A DNA stretch of 64,000 nucleotides from Trametes villosa (Eukaryota > Basidiomycota > Agaricomycetes > Polyporales > Polyporaceae), in contig PUDQ02000017.1 of assembly GCA_002964805.2 (NCBI GenBank), positions 533,379 to 597,378 on the forward strand, in the 5' to 3' direction. Under the pieces are notes generated by a model. That model was not told the origin of the DNA, searched no databases, and was given only the letters and a program-made list of their open reading frames with translations. Shown here piece by piece: positions 34,523 through 46,039 of this stretch. Within the stretch, counting starts at the first letter, position 1; each line of letters begins with the position of its first letter. The position numbers and the translations under genes were made by a program.

Positions 34523-36104
34523 GCGCTTGCTAGGCTCGTATTGGGGGTGGGGGAGAGTGTCGGAGGCGCGGCGCTTGCAGGAGGGGCCGCTTCCGTTCCT
34601 TGTGTTGTATTGTGCCACTGCGCGTCTGCTGCTGTGTTTTGTGCTCGTCGTGTCTATCTTGCATTGTCGTCGTCGTCGCAGTCGTCTCGTGCCCCCTCTC
34701 CCTGTTGTTGTGTCCATAGGATGGTGACCGTACGCGTATTCTATAGCGGTCTGTACACGACTCGTCGGACTCGGACCTCTTATTGTTTTGGCTGTCGTCG
34801 CGTGTACATGCTTGGCTTGGGGTATTCGTAAAAATGTGTACATGGTGTCTCAACAGTTTTGATCAAGGCGCGAGAACTCAGGTTGACTGGAGGGGGCCGG
34901 GGTTGGTCGAACACGTTCCATCAAAGGCGACGCGAACTACAGGACTTGCCAAATACAGACCGAGCACCATGGTGGACGACGCAGCGGCCGCCGGCTGCGC
35001 TCATGCGCCACTGCTGCGTTAGTTCTTCCGCTTACCTCTCCGTGTCACATTCACATTTCATCTCAACACACCAGGATTGGAACTTGAGAGAACTGCGCTA
35101 CTTCTCCCGGCCGTGAGGCTCGCAAATCGTCTACGGTGACTCCTTAGCCTGAGCATCTCAATCACGACACTGGCAGCTTCTGAAATAGCATTGCATCCGC
35201 AAGTCCGTAGTATGCGCCACTCGCGATAGGATCGCCCTGTTGTGATACTATCCAAAAGGCTCGTGACAGATATCTGCCTGCGGTCTGCACGTCTTTCCGG
35301 CGGCGTTGACCGCCGGCATCGGTGCGCCGCAGCCATGATCAACCAACTTGGCTGTTTGTGTACGATCTGGCAGGAGCGACTCAGTAGGGTGCCCGCAGCC
35401 ATATACCCTAGGTATGTCCATACACCGCCCATTTATCTGCCTGACGGGCCACTGACGCCCCAACACAGGTGGAAACGACTGCCATGTTTTGCGCCTTGCA
35501 CAACCAACGCTCCGTCTACTTATTCCGCTCCATCTCGGCTGTGTCCAACGAGGGAGGACTCTATTCGGAGCGCCCTCGTCGGATATCATATGCACCGGCT
35601 GCTTAACATCTATAGAAATCACAGGATTGACGGCCAGCGCTGTTGATCATTATGAGTTCATCTCGCAGGGAGTTTTCGCTGACAGACCAATATACCCTGC
35701 TTTGGATGAATATCGCACACCGTCTCGGACGTATGGGTGCAACCCTTTGGTGACTTGTAGGGTCTATGAGTCAGGTTTGTGACTCTCGCCGACATTGGTT
35801 CTCCTTCACTCACCCTGAAGAGTCTCTAGGAGCCAGGGCGCAGAGAGGCGCGCGAGGACGATGCTCAAGGAGAACAATACCTTAACGCATCGCATAACGG
35901 CACCTTCCTGCGTGCGTAAAAGCATTTGGATGTACCTCCAGATCGCAGTACCTGCACTTGTGCTAGGCCCAGTGCACCACCCAAACCCGCAGGGTCCCAT
36001 GGCACTGCTCCCGCGGGCCCACTGCGTATCGACCTATGGGCCTTGACGTGCAGCGCTTTACCGGGAGGTGATAGGCCCGACAGACGTGAAGGCCGGTGGA
36101 CGGG
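34523..36104. other. Intergenic region, about 1.6 kb
   Basis: I find no supported gene. Frames at 35242-35646 (+) and 35248-35622 (-) overlap and lack domains. The end of the region leads into the TATA box of the next gene. Confidence 0.4.
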
Positions 36105-36110
36105 TATAAA
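36105..36110 (+). promoter_or_regulatory. TATA box of the small secreted-protein gene
   Basis: TATAAA lies 113 bp upstream of the ATG at 36223, followed by a CT-rich leader. Confidence 0.65.
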
Positions 36111-36222
36111 GAGCCCATGCATCCAGGTTTATCTCCCTATTCCCATTCTTCGCTCTTCTCCTTCTCTCCCTCCACTTTTCTTTCAATCTTTCCAGCCAGG
36201 CGCTGTTTTATCCTTCGTAACG

Positions 36223-37204
36223 ATGTACGCCAAGACGTTCGTCACCCTCATGCTCCCCATTCTCGCTGTGCACGCCCTCCCTGCCAAGCGCGACGGTCAG
36301 TGCGATCGGCCGGTAAAAGTGTGCTGTTGTCTGACGGGTGTATTGCAGAATACGACGACGCTCTGTCTCTTATCACCGGGGCGGATACAAACAGTAAGTG
36401 CACTCGCCCACACTATAGGAAGATGTTATCTGACTGACGCCTCTCCGAACCAGCTGCTGGTAAGCTAGATGCAAACGCCGTCCCGTTCATCGAAAGGCTT
36501 GCTAATGTATGCCGCAGACGCCGCAGAGCTGAACTCCATCCTGAATTCGGGTAAGTCGTACTATTTGACGACGATATGATAGAGTGCTGACGATGAGTAG
36601 GTCCGTCGGGAACTCCTGTGAGCGCACTGCCGACCGCAAGTGTATCAGCTGCTGGTGAGTATTATTAGCGGAAGGTTCACGCGCCGCTAACTCCCTCTAC
36701 CATGCATAGTGGCATCCATCCAAGGTACAGTAGCCATGCCCAACAGTCTTCATTGTCGCATATATGCTCACCGTATTGGTGGAACACAGCGTCCCTCCTC
36801 TTGAGCGCTGCCCACATAGTGATCGGTGATCTGCCCTCTGCAAGCCAGACTCAATTCACCGCCTTCGTTACCAGTCAGTGCAGCCTATGTGTATGAATTT
36901 CATGAAAACACTAACTCTGGGTCATGCAGCTATCGCGGGAGCCCCCGTCGTCGAAATGTCATCCATCGGGGGACCGGCCATTACGCTTGCCACAACAGGC
37001 GGTGTACCTACCGCGTTCGCGGGACACACGCTTTTGGCGGTTCCGGGAAAGAAGTCGGTACTTTTGACAGGCAGTCTCATTAGCAGATGCTGATTGGAAT
37101 TCTGTAGGAACGGGGCATCTGGGCTCTCGGTCTCGAGGCCCCTGTTGACGGGCATGGTCGGTGCCCTTGGTGCTGTTGCTGCGGGGGCCATGATGCTGCT
37201 GTAA
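36223..37204 (+). CDS. Micro-exon GPI-anchored-like secreted protein, 176 aa, 9 exons
   Basis: Proposed exons: 36223-36295, 36349-36393, 36454-36459, 36518-36550, 36601-36654, 36710-36724, 36790-36873, 36930-37053, 37108-37204. All phases agree and the sum is 177 codons. Four exons are 45 nt or shorter, down to 6 and 15 nt. The protein starts with a signal peptide (MYAKTFVTLMLPILAVHALP) and a KR site (PAKRDG). A Thr/Ser/Ala-rich middle and a conserved-looking block with GGPAITLATTGGVPTAFAG and HTLLAVPGKK follow. It ends with SRPLLTGMVGALGAVAAGAM plus MLL, a GPI-type or membrane anchor. The ending matches the gene at 8074-8465. No catalytic motif is seen. The 6 nt exon and the start of exon 7 (36790 or 36820) are the weakest parts. 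Confidence 0.6.
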
Positions 37205-37551
37205 GGGGTGGAGCCTGCATTGCATGGCTGTTAGACAGTATCACTTCCGTTAGCCGCATTGGTCCTTGGGAATATACCTTCGTGCGTGCCACTGTTTGCG
37301 AGAGCCATCCGACAGCAGCAGCAGGTCCAGGACACACCCACCCCTCAAGTCACAATCCCAGTAGAATATTCACTCCAGAATGAGACCGTGATGCCCAATG
37401 CCTTAGGGTATCTCTGTACCCGTTCAAAACCTGAGAATATGTTTGACGCTCTGGCTGTTCAAGGAGTCGTCGAACTGGGACACCTGCCAAATCCGGATGT
37501 GGGTGGGGTGGCGGAGGCATTTATGGGCGCTCCGGAGAAGTCCGGAGAGCG
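37205..37551. other. Intergenic spacer
   Basis: This separates two same-strand genes. The open frame 37259-37792 is not in the EI24 frame and shows no motif. It probably contains the EI24 promoter. Confidence 0.4.
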
Positions 37552-39306
37552 GTGGCAACGTTCCCGCCCTCCGCCTCTGCCTCGGCGTCGCCGACAATGT
37601 CGAGGTCTTCCCGGTCCCCGCGCCCACAGTACGCATCGCCCGCACCATCCGAGTCATCCTTCTCTCAGGCACCCCAGTATGTCTCGTCGAGAGCAACATA
37701 CCCCTCCTTCCTATCCCTACAAGAGACAGCGTGGCTACAGCTGTCATGCGCGGGACGCGGGCTTGTCGATGCTTTCCGGTGGGACACGGTGATCAGGCTC
37801 GTCGCGAGGTTTGTGGTTTGCTTTATCGTGTGCTACGTAGGGCCTCATATGTATCAACTAAAGCGATTCAGAGATACGCTCGAACATCCTCAAGTCGCTC
37901 ATGCTCAACACCGTCTCGCTGGTGTCCATCTACTTCTTTGACTGGCTACTCCTCCCACTAGCTCAAGGACAGCAGAAGTGGTTCCACCGCAACCTCGGCT
38001 GGTTCTACCAGGTGCTATGGTTGTTGCCCGTCGTCGGCGTCTCGTTCTATCTGAATGTGAGTGCCCGTTCGTGCGACAATGTTATACTTCCCTCCGGCGG
38101 CTGCACGCATTGTGATGAGAATATTATTGCTTCTTAGGGTGGCCTATGTGCTACCCAATGACACGCACGCAAATCAGAATCGCCCTGAATATGCGTTAGA
38201 GAAAGCGGCGCGCTTTCTCTTGCAGCAGCCTGCCGGGAGGACCTGTTCACGCACTCATCTCTCACGACTGCCGTAGAGCTCATGGTGCACGCTCATAGCC
38301 AAACGCACTTTTACGCTGCAACACGGGTCGCGCGCCGCAGCGCAACCACCCTCAACATACACCGGCATGCTTAACGCGCTCGCAACATCCGCATATCGAG
38401 GCGTCATGGTCTGCACGTCCGTTGTTGTCTCGTTCGGGTTGGCGTACATCCCATATATTGGACCTGTCGCCGGTTTTGTGTTCCTATGTTGGATAGACGC
38501 GTGAGTTTAACGTCCACAACACGTGTTAGGGAGTGCTGACGTGTCCTATAGGTATTACTGCTTCGAGTGAGTTCATGCGCAACCAATAGTGAACCTGCAC
38601 CCTGGTGATTGACAGGGGGGCAACACAGATTCATCTGGATAGCCAGAGGTTTCTCCCTATCAAGGAGAGTACGACACCTCGAAGAACGATGGGCGTACTA
38701 CTTCGCCTTTGGTGGGTGGCTTTCTGTGATAGAGGAGAAATCTCTAGTCCTGATCCCCTCGGTTAGGTCTACCCACTACTGCGCTATGCATGTGGGGCAG
38801 TAGCCTTGCGAATGTGGCTCTCTTTGCGCTTGTATTTCCCGCGGTAAGGCTTCTCCATGCCATTTCTCATATTGCCTGCCAGACTCACGTATCCTGACCA
38901 GTATATCATCATGGCGCTATATGCGCGCCCCCTTCCCCTCGACCCATATAACCCGTCTACGTCTGTAGGCAGCCGCAGCAGCGGCGTCGACGATACCATT
39001 CGATACCCCTCGCCGCTCATACCCATACGCATCCCGGTCTTCGCACTCGTGATCTGGCTGAACGATTGGATCGTGCGCATCCTCAGCGTCGGCACAAGCG
39101 CAGGCTCCGGTGCGGGCAGCACGGCATACGGCGGCAGTGGGAGCGGGAAAGGTGGGACGCGGCACAGGAGGGTCCCGAGCGACAGCGTGGAGAGCATCGA
39201 GGAGGGAGAGGCTGTCGAGCTGGACAACTTGGGCTCTCGGGGCGGCATACCGGATGTAGGCAGGGCGAGGGTGCGAGCGGGTGGGGCAGCTCGCAAGTTT
39301 GACTGA
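37552..39306 (+). CDS. EI24: EI24-family membrane protein, 417 aa, 7 exons
   Basis: Exons 37552-37808, 37864-38056, 38277-38500, 38552-38566, 38629-38711, 38767-38843 and 38902-39306 total 418 codons. A Ser/Pro-rich N-terminus precedes the EI24 domain: RWDTVIRLVASDSEIRSNIL, LMLNTVSLVSIYFFDWLLLP, FHRNLGWFYQVLWLLPVVGV, SSWCTLIAKRTFTLQHGSR, VVVSFGLAYIPYIGPVAGFV, ERWAYYFAFGLPTTALCMWG, SSLANVALFALVFPAYIIM, RPLPLDPYNPS. About five or six membrane segments are visible. A C-terminal cytosolic tail has a glycine-rich run and an acidic stretch. In animals EI24/PIG8 is an ER membrane protein linked to autophagy; fungal roles are poorly known. The first ATG (37552) or the ATG at 37597 could start it. Exon 4 is 15 nt. 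The 220 nt second intron is the least certain. Confidence 0.85.
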
Positions 39307-39685
39307 CCGCTGCGGTAGTGTTGTACGCAATGGGACCGTGGCTCCGTTCGTCGCTCTATGTGATTTCCTAAACGCTTATCAAGACGTCGACGGTAAATGG
39401 TTGACGACCACGCCGTGCGGATGCGTCAGGATGACACCTAATGCGATACATCGCACGCCAGGCATCTGCTACATATATAACGCTGCGCACCACCGCACGT
39501 CTTCGCCTGGTATCCTCTCCGAATTCGTACTGCTTGAACTTACAGACTCCGTAGGTTACGGGATAACGTTCTCAGGCCTTCATCGATTGTCACCTGCGCC
39601 GTCAGTAGGTTCGCCGGATCCTTCAACGATCTCAGTCCGCTCCAAGCCTCCAACAAGAGGCATACATAGGATTGATAGCACCGCT

Positions 39686-40711
39686 ATGACGGCAAACGTG
39701 CAAGATGCGATCGTGCTCCTCGGAGACTCTATAACGCAGTACGCGTTCGACCCTCAGGGGTTCGCAACTAAGCTAGCAGGTGAGTTCGACACCGGCCAAC
39801 TCGCCGTCTTGCGGGATAACTGACATCCTGCCCATCGCGCCGCAGATGTATACATCCGGAAGCTCGACGTGATCAACCGCGGTTTCAGCGGGTACAACAC
39901 CGACTGGATCATCCCCGTCTTCGAGCAGGTAGGCCCGCACCGACCCTCATTCCAGTACCATCGCTCACACCCGTCCGCGATCCCGCCAGATCTTCCCGAC
40001 GCAGCACGAGCAGCAGCACGTCCCAAAGACGCGCATCCTCGCGATCTGGTTCGGGGCCAACGACGCGACGCTCCCGCACAGCAGCCAGCACGTCCCGCTC
40101 GCGCGCTACGAGGCGAACCTCGCCGCGCTCGTGCGCGCCGTGCGCTCTCCAGAATCGCCGCGCTACGCGCCGCACACGCGCGTCGTGCTGCTCACGCCGC
40201 CGCCTGTGCAGCCAAAGCGCTGGGCGGCCGCGCTCGCGGGGTACAGCGGGGACGCGGAGGGCCCGCCGGATCGGAGCTTGGAGGAGAGCAGGAGGTACGC
40301 GGAGGGCGCGAGGGCGGTTGGAGAGAGGGAGGGCGTGCCGGTCGTGGATGTGTGGGGGAATATATGGGAGGCGGCGGGTGGGGGGGAGGAGAGGGTTGGG
40401 GAGTTCTTGGTGGACGGGCTGCACTTGAATGGGAAGGGGTATACGGTGCGTCTTCGCGTTTTGCTTGCGGCTCTGGGTGGACTTTGACCGGGACCTTTGC
40501 TAGATTGTGTATGAGGCACTCATCGCGACGATCGCGGAGAAGTTCCCCGAGTACCACTATGACCAACTGAAACCGGTCTTCCCGCTGTGAGTAGACTCGT
40601 TACCACCACTTCGAGTGTAAATACTCATAAGCCGGCAGATGGGATGCCATCGCCAACGGCCCTGGCGACTACCGCGAACTAGTGAAGAAGAGGAGCGCGC
40701 TTGCGAACTAG
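39686..40711 (+). CDS. GDSL/SGNH-family esterase (IAH1-like), 262 aa, 5 exons
   Basis: Exons 39686-39779, 39846-39928, 39990-40445, 40504-40586 and 40639-40711 give 263 codons. SGNH blocks are all present: block I VLLGDSITQYAF (Ser nucleophile), block II Gly in VINRGFSGYNTDW, block III WFGANDAT (Asn) and block V VDGLHLNGKGY (Asp and His). There is no signal peptide, so it is probably cytosolic, like the isoamyl acetate-hydrolysing esterase family it resembles. The likely reaction is hydrolysis of short-chain acetate esters. The third exon is richer in GC than its neighbours. The length is normal for the family. Confidence 0.9.
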
Positions 40712-41004
40712 TGCGTCATGGGACGGGCGTACGAGTTGGGGCATGGCATAATCGTAAATTCATTAAGGCACAACAAGACGTGTAATCTGTACCAGTGAAT
40801 CAGCATTTGGCATAACAATAGCGAGAGCAGTTCGAGCGCACTACAAGGAGACGGAACGGACCTAGAGAGCTATTACGGTGATATCTGAGGACGCGGTATA
40901 AGCAAGCACATACGACAGGAGATGAGACCTCTACGAGAAGCCAGGAGACATGAGATATGGGGAGACCGTTCGAGGGGACGAGAGGGGACATCGAGCAGAA
41001 GCGA

Positions 41005-41929
41005 TCAATCAAAGTGCATATAGTGACCCTTGACGCGGTTCCGGCAGAGTTCGCAGTCCGCACGGGGGCCCATCGTGAAGCGCTGTCGTTTCGTTTGCGC
41101 AGCTGCCGGTGCCTGGTGTTGTTGTGCGCCGAAGTCCACGCTTGGAGATGATGTGGTGGTGGAGGGGGAGCACATGGTCGCATCTTCGAAGGCAAATGTG
41201 GGTCCGGAAGTAGACGAGGAGAGGGATGGGCTGTCAAGCGGGGGATGTGGGTACATTTGTACGGGGGATGGCGTGGCGGCTTGGATCTGGATCGCGGGTA
41301 TCTGCAGACGGTTCGGGTTCTGGGACGGCAGCATGGCTCTTGTAGACGGGTATCCTGCGCTGGGTGGTTGGAGGAGGGTTGATGGGCCAGGGTATGACAG
41401 CTGCGATGGTCGCGGAGGGGACACAGACATCGTGTTCTCGTCACCCGGCTGCAATATGGCCCCCAATTTAACCGCGGGCTTTGGCGCGAAGGGGTGCGAG
41501 AGGGACGTACCATGGGCGTGGGCTCGTCCGTCATGGGCTCGTCTATGCGCACGTCGCCGCCCTCCTCGGTCATGGGCGTGCTGAACCCGCTCTGCTCAGA
41601 TGCGGGGCTCTCGAGACGCATGCTCTGTGTCTGCGACACCCAGTCCTGGGACGGGTTCCGGAGGCGGGCGGCTGGGGAGTTTGGGAGGCCGTGCGACGCG
41701 GGGGAGGTCTGGAAGCCGGGGAAGGCGATGGGCACGCTCGCGTCGTTGTGGCTGGAGACCCGTTTCTGTTTTGCGGCAACGCGATGCGCGGGTCAACGGC
41801 GGCTCGAGGAGCTGTGGCTGAGGGACGTACCGAGGGTCGATCGTATTGACTAGGAGAGGACGGTGAACGCGCGCGTTTTGTGGTCGAGCGCGTCACCCGG
41901 AGCGGTATCGGAGACATATCGACTTCCAT
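41005..41929 (-). CDS. Disordered protein with a conserved C-terminal CxxC tail, 265 aa, 3 exons
   Basis: Exons 41831-41929, 41511-41765 and 41005-41448 (introns 65 and 62 nt, phase 0) give 266 codons. The protein starts MEVDMSPIPLRVTRSTTKRA and is mostly Ser/Pro/Gln-rich. It contains repeated polar segments (ESPASEQSGFSTPMTEEGGD) and ends in a compact block, RFTMGPRADCELCRNRVKGH plus YMHFD. That tail, with a CxxC pair and terminal aromatic residues, looks conserved and may bind a metal or partner. I do not recognise the family. The basic N-terminus suggests a nuclear protein. Confidence 0.65.
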
Positions 41930-42667
41930 GGCTCAATCCGAGGTGAAGTGCAGTAGTGTTCGTCAAGGACTTCTCGCCTGATATATGGACCACACAGCGG
42001 CAGAAAACACAGGCAGAGCTAACAAGACTTCCTCTGGCAATCCGTGAATGCCTTTGCGAGATGGGCAGAGCAACAAAGTGAGACGTAGAGATGAGCCAAA
42101 GGCACCCCAACGAGAGCAGGCGCGAGGGACGTCGAGGCAAGGGCTCCTTTGCGAGATGATGGGATGACTGGTGGCCAGAAGTCAAGGACGCTTTCGAGCG
42201 CGCGTTCGGCCGTGCCCAGAAATACCGCGTGGTGGCTGTGCCCCTCATTTACGATCAGGTCGCGCTTGCGTCGCGCGCTACTCCTGCGTCGTGGACCTCG
42301 GCACTTCGATAGTAGTCTGACTTGGAGGCGGAACACCGACGCTGGGTAGTCAGAGAGCATGTATCTATATTTCTACACTTTTCTACACAAGAACACGAAC
42401 TCGCGTTACGAGACGAGGGAGGGGTAGTACTACACGACGTTCAGGAGGCGCGGGGAAAGACAAAGCAACAGAGCGGGCCGGGCATTTTCGTACAACAAGA
42501 CACATCTCCCTCCTTCCACCCATCCTAGATACAGCGTCCACAGAGGTATTCTTCGAGCGCACGCGCCCCACGGCGGGACCAGGCAGGCCGCCGCCACGGG
42601 ACATCGCGCGGCTGAGCATGCCGCTCGGGAAGCCCGGGCGCGCGCTGCCCGCGAGCGAGGAGGCCAG
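41930..42667. other. Intergenic region, about 0.7 kb
   Basis: This lies between two minus-strand genes. It holds the trehalose phosphorylase 3' region and the promoter of the disordered-protein gene. No gene or repeat is recognised. Confidence 0.4.
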
Positions 42668-45600
42668 TCAGCCCTGGACGTTGAGGCCCGCGCGGGGGAG
42701 GCGCGGCTCGTCGGGCGCGTACGGCTCGCCGCACTCGTTGCGGAGGAGGTCGTTGAGCCATGCGCCCTTGGGCTGGAGGCGCACGCCGCGCGAGACGTAC
42801 ATGACCGCGAGGTACATCCACGCGGCCGCGTTCCCGACGGTGCCGACCTCGTCCGAGACGTGCGTGCGCGCGTACTCGGACATCGTGTCGAAGAGGTCGT
42901 CGTCCGTGAAGAGGTCGAACATGTGCTTCGCGACCGCCGCGTTGTCGCCCGGCTCGCAGAGGTAGCCGCTCTTGCCGTGCTCGATCTGGAGCGGGATGCC
43001 GCCCGTGCGCGAGGCGATGACGGGCTTGCCGGCGTGCAGCGCCTCGGAGACCTTGACCTCGAAGCCCTCGCGAGTCGACAGCTGGAGCGCGAACTTGGAG
43101 TTCTCCATGAGCGCGTTAAGCACTATAACAAACCAAATTAGTCTCCTGTCTTCTTGACGACACAGAGATACTTACGCTGGTCGCTGGGCGGGCAGCGCAT
43201 GACGACGAAGTCCTTCGCGTACTCGGCGTACTTGGTGTGGATGAGCTGCATCGTCTCGTCGTAGATGATGCTCGCATCGGGGTCGTCGACCGCGCCGTGC
43301 CCGCAGATGAGCATCTGCGGCGGCTCCGTGCCGGGCTCCTTCTCCGCGAGCAGCTTCCGGAAGCGCGCGTACGAGTCGATGACGTTCGGGATGCCCTTGG
43401 ACGGGTCGAAGCGCGCGATCTGCACGATGTAGTCGCGCAGCGGCCAGCCGAGCTCGTTCATCTTCTCCTTCACGCACAGCTGCCGGAACTCGCCCATGTA
43501 GTACTGCAGGTCCCAGTGGTCGAGCGGCTTGTTCAGGCCGTCGAGCCAGTCGGTCGCCGCGCCGAGGAGCGTGAGCTTCTCGGGCGGGACGTCGCTCGGG
43601 ACGAACTTGTTGACGGGGTGCGAGATGAAGAGGTCCGCGTGTTGGATGTTGTTCCAGAGGTACTTCCAGACCTCCTCTTGCGGCGAGCCCTGGACGTGGA
43701 CGAGGTCGCTACGGATCTCGATGTGCGAACGGTAGATGATCGGCAGGTCAGGGCGAACGCGCTTGATCAGGGGGATGAGACCCGGCATCTGCGGGTCGTC
43801 TGGATGGTGCGAAAACAAACAGCATTCGCGTTAGTGACCAACTTCATGTACCTGTTGAGTCTCGACTGACCGATGAAGGCAATGTCAACGCCGCCCGGTG
43901 CAAGCGGGCCACCCTCGGCGGTCCAGCGAAGGCCGTTCTTGAGGATCCAGGCATCGAAGTTGTCCTTGGCCTCTTTGGTGAGACGGAGGTTGGGGTCCGC
44001 AACACCTTGGAGGATGTTGTGGTTGTTCTTCGTCGTCCGGAAGACGGACGGCGACGGGTTGGGCACGTACCTGGGGGAAGGACGAGGTTAGCATCCGCGC
44101 GACAGAGTGCCTGCTTCCCCTCCGATTGTGGGACGGAAGCCGGATGAAAGTACGTCCGGGGAGACACACCCGCGCTCCGGGAACGGAGCGCGGATGCTTC
44201 CATCGAATTCAGGGCCAGGGTCGACTCACCATGCGCAGTCGACGTCGAGGAGGTTGAAGAACCGGATGAGCGCGTGACGCATCTACAGCAGCGGGTTCTC
44301 AGCATCAGGCACGGAACGTGTGCGAAAGTACGTGGTACTCACAAGCGCGACTCCTCCTGTGTGCGGCGAAGAGCAATAACCCGATCAGATAACTCGTCCC
44401 GATGCGAAGATCGAGAAAGATAGCGAGAGTGAGTGGCGGCGAGAAGCACGCTTCCCCACAAGAAGCGATCAATCCCCGCATCACGCGCCTTCGAGAATCC
44501 GGGGAAGCTCGCGCTACCCCGCATTCAATTCACTTCATTACCGGCGCACCGGCAAGCAGCGAGCGTCGTGCAATCGCAGTGGGGCTGCCCGCCGCTCGGG
44601 AGCGTAGCGGCGGGACATGCGCATACAGTCGCCAAAGCGCTATGGAGAGCGAGCACTCACCTCCCTGCGGCGTGGACGAGAAGAAGCCAATCTTAATCTT
44701 CTTCTCACGGAGCTCGTCCGCGAGCTTGATGACGGAGTTCCAGGTGCCCTTGCTGTTGCCCTTGCGGAACTCCTCGATGTCGTCAATGAGGTGGATCTTC
44801 CCGCCCGCGTCGACCGCGACCTGGTTGCGCGGCCCGATCGAGAGACGGGGGTTGTTGCCGGGCCCGAAGTACATGATGGCCTTGCGTGCGGCGGAGTCGG
44901 CCTGCTCATCGACCGTGCGCGGAATCGGGAGCTTGTTTTGCGTCGCGGCCAGGTTCGCCTGCCCGGTGGGCAGCTGCGCCGGGTCGTAGTACACAGTGGG
45001 CGTCTCCGCGCCGGAAGGCACATAGGATCCCGTCGTGGACGAGATACGGTGCTTGATGTTCGGGCGGGTGACAGAGTCCGTGTGGAACGGCTTGATGTTG
45101 AAGACGATGGGGACAATATCCAAGTCTAGCCAAAGACGCGTGCAGAGATTGGGTGCCTATAGAACGCGATAAGTCTCATGTCTACCAATCGCGTCCAGGA
45201 GGCGTTGCAGATCTACTGATAGAAGCGCGAGGTAGGACGAGCTCCCCCATCTGTCGCAACAGCGTGTATTCCGCCACTAAGCTTGGGACTGGCTTGCCAA
45301 TCCCAGTGGCTCGCGGATCGGACCTGGCGTATTCGACCCTGCTGCAACAGCAGCCAGTCTAGGAGATCCCTTCGGAAGCACCGAAATGAAGTCCAGCTGG
45401 GTCGCCGGCCCTCTGGCCGTTCGTGTAACACGTAACCATAACGCGCCTCGCGAGTCTGGCCTCCCATCTGCCGCGGCAGAACAAAGGGCGAGACCCGTAC
45501 GCGACGCACGTACGCGCGCGAATTTGAAGACTGCATCCAGAACACGGAATTTCGGACTGACCTCTCTGAGCAGGCTGACGGTTACACCGGCGCCGAGGAA

Positions 45601-45982
45601 CTTGCACATGTGCTCGGTCGCGAACTTGCGGAGGAGGTCGAGGACATGCTTTTCGATGGTCGTGGCCTGCTCCTCGGGGTTGTTCGGGTTGTAGGGGACG
45701 GTGGAGGAGGCGAAGTCGGTGTTGTAGACGGAGTCGTGGATGGAGATCGCGAGCTCTAAAGCGGTGTTGTTGTTGATCACGGTGCCTGCGATACCGGCCC
45801 ACATGGGCTGGGGAGATCGGGAGATGGGATGAGGAGATGGCGGGGGCCGGGTAGATTAGATGGACGCGTACCGTGAGGGAGGAGTAGGCCTGGACATTGG
45901 GCCGCTTGCTGGAGACGACGGAGGAGAGCCTGCGGCGGATGGCGTCGGAGGTCTTGGACTGGAACTGGTGCGGGGGCGCCAT
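42668..45982 (-). CDS. Trehalose phosphorylase (retaining, basidiomycete type), 732 aa, 8 exons
   Basis: Exons 45872-45982, 45562-45807, 44661-45156, 44343-44356, 44230-44282, 43871-44070, 43176-43799 and 42668-43122 sum to 733 codons, the usual family length. It starts MAPPHQFQSKTSDAIRRRLS. Landmarks include AGVTVSLLREAPNLCTRLW, DLDIVPIVFNIKPFHTDSV, NNPRLSIGPRNQVAVDAGG, KIGFFSSTPQGGGVALMRHA, GGVDIAFIDDPQMPGLIPLI, IIYRSHIEIRSDLVH and the GT-B nucleotide-sugar-type site STREGFEVKVSEALHAGKPV with the E-x7-E pair. The enzyme reversibly converts trehalose and phosphate to alpha-glucose 1-phosphate and glucose in the cytosol. This lets the fungus use or make trehalose, a main storage and stress sugar. 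One exon is only 14 nt, and introns of 405, 304 and 159 nt are unusually long. Confidence 0.95.
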
Positions 45983-46032
45983 GGTGTGAGACGGAGGGAG
46001 GAGGGGAGAGAGGATGGGGCGATAGCGGGGAT

Positions 46033-46039
46033 TATATAG
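46033..46039 (-). promoter_or_regulatory. TATA box of trehalose phosphorylase
   Basis: TATATAA on the minus strand lies about 50 bp upstream of the start codon at 45982. Confidence 0.6.
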
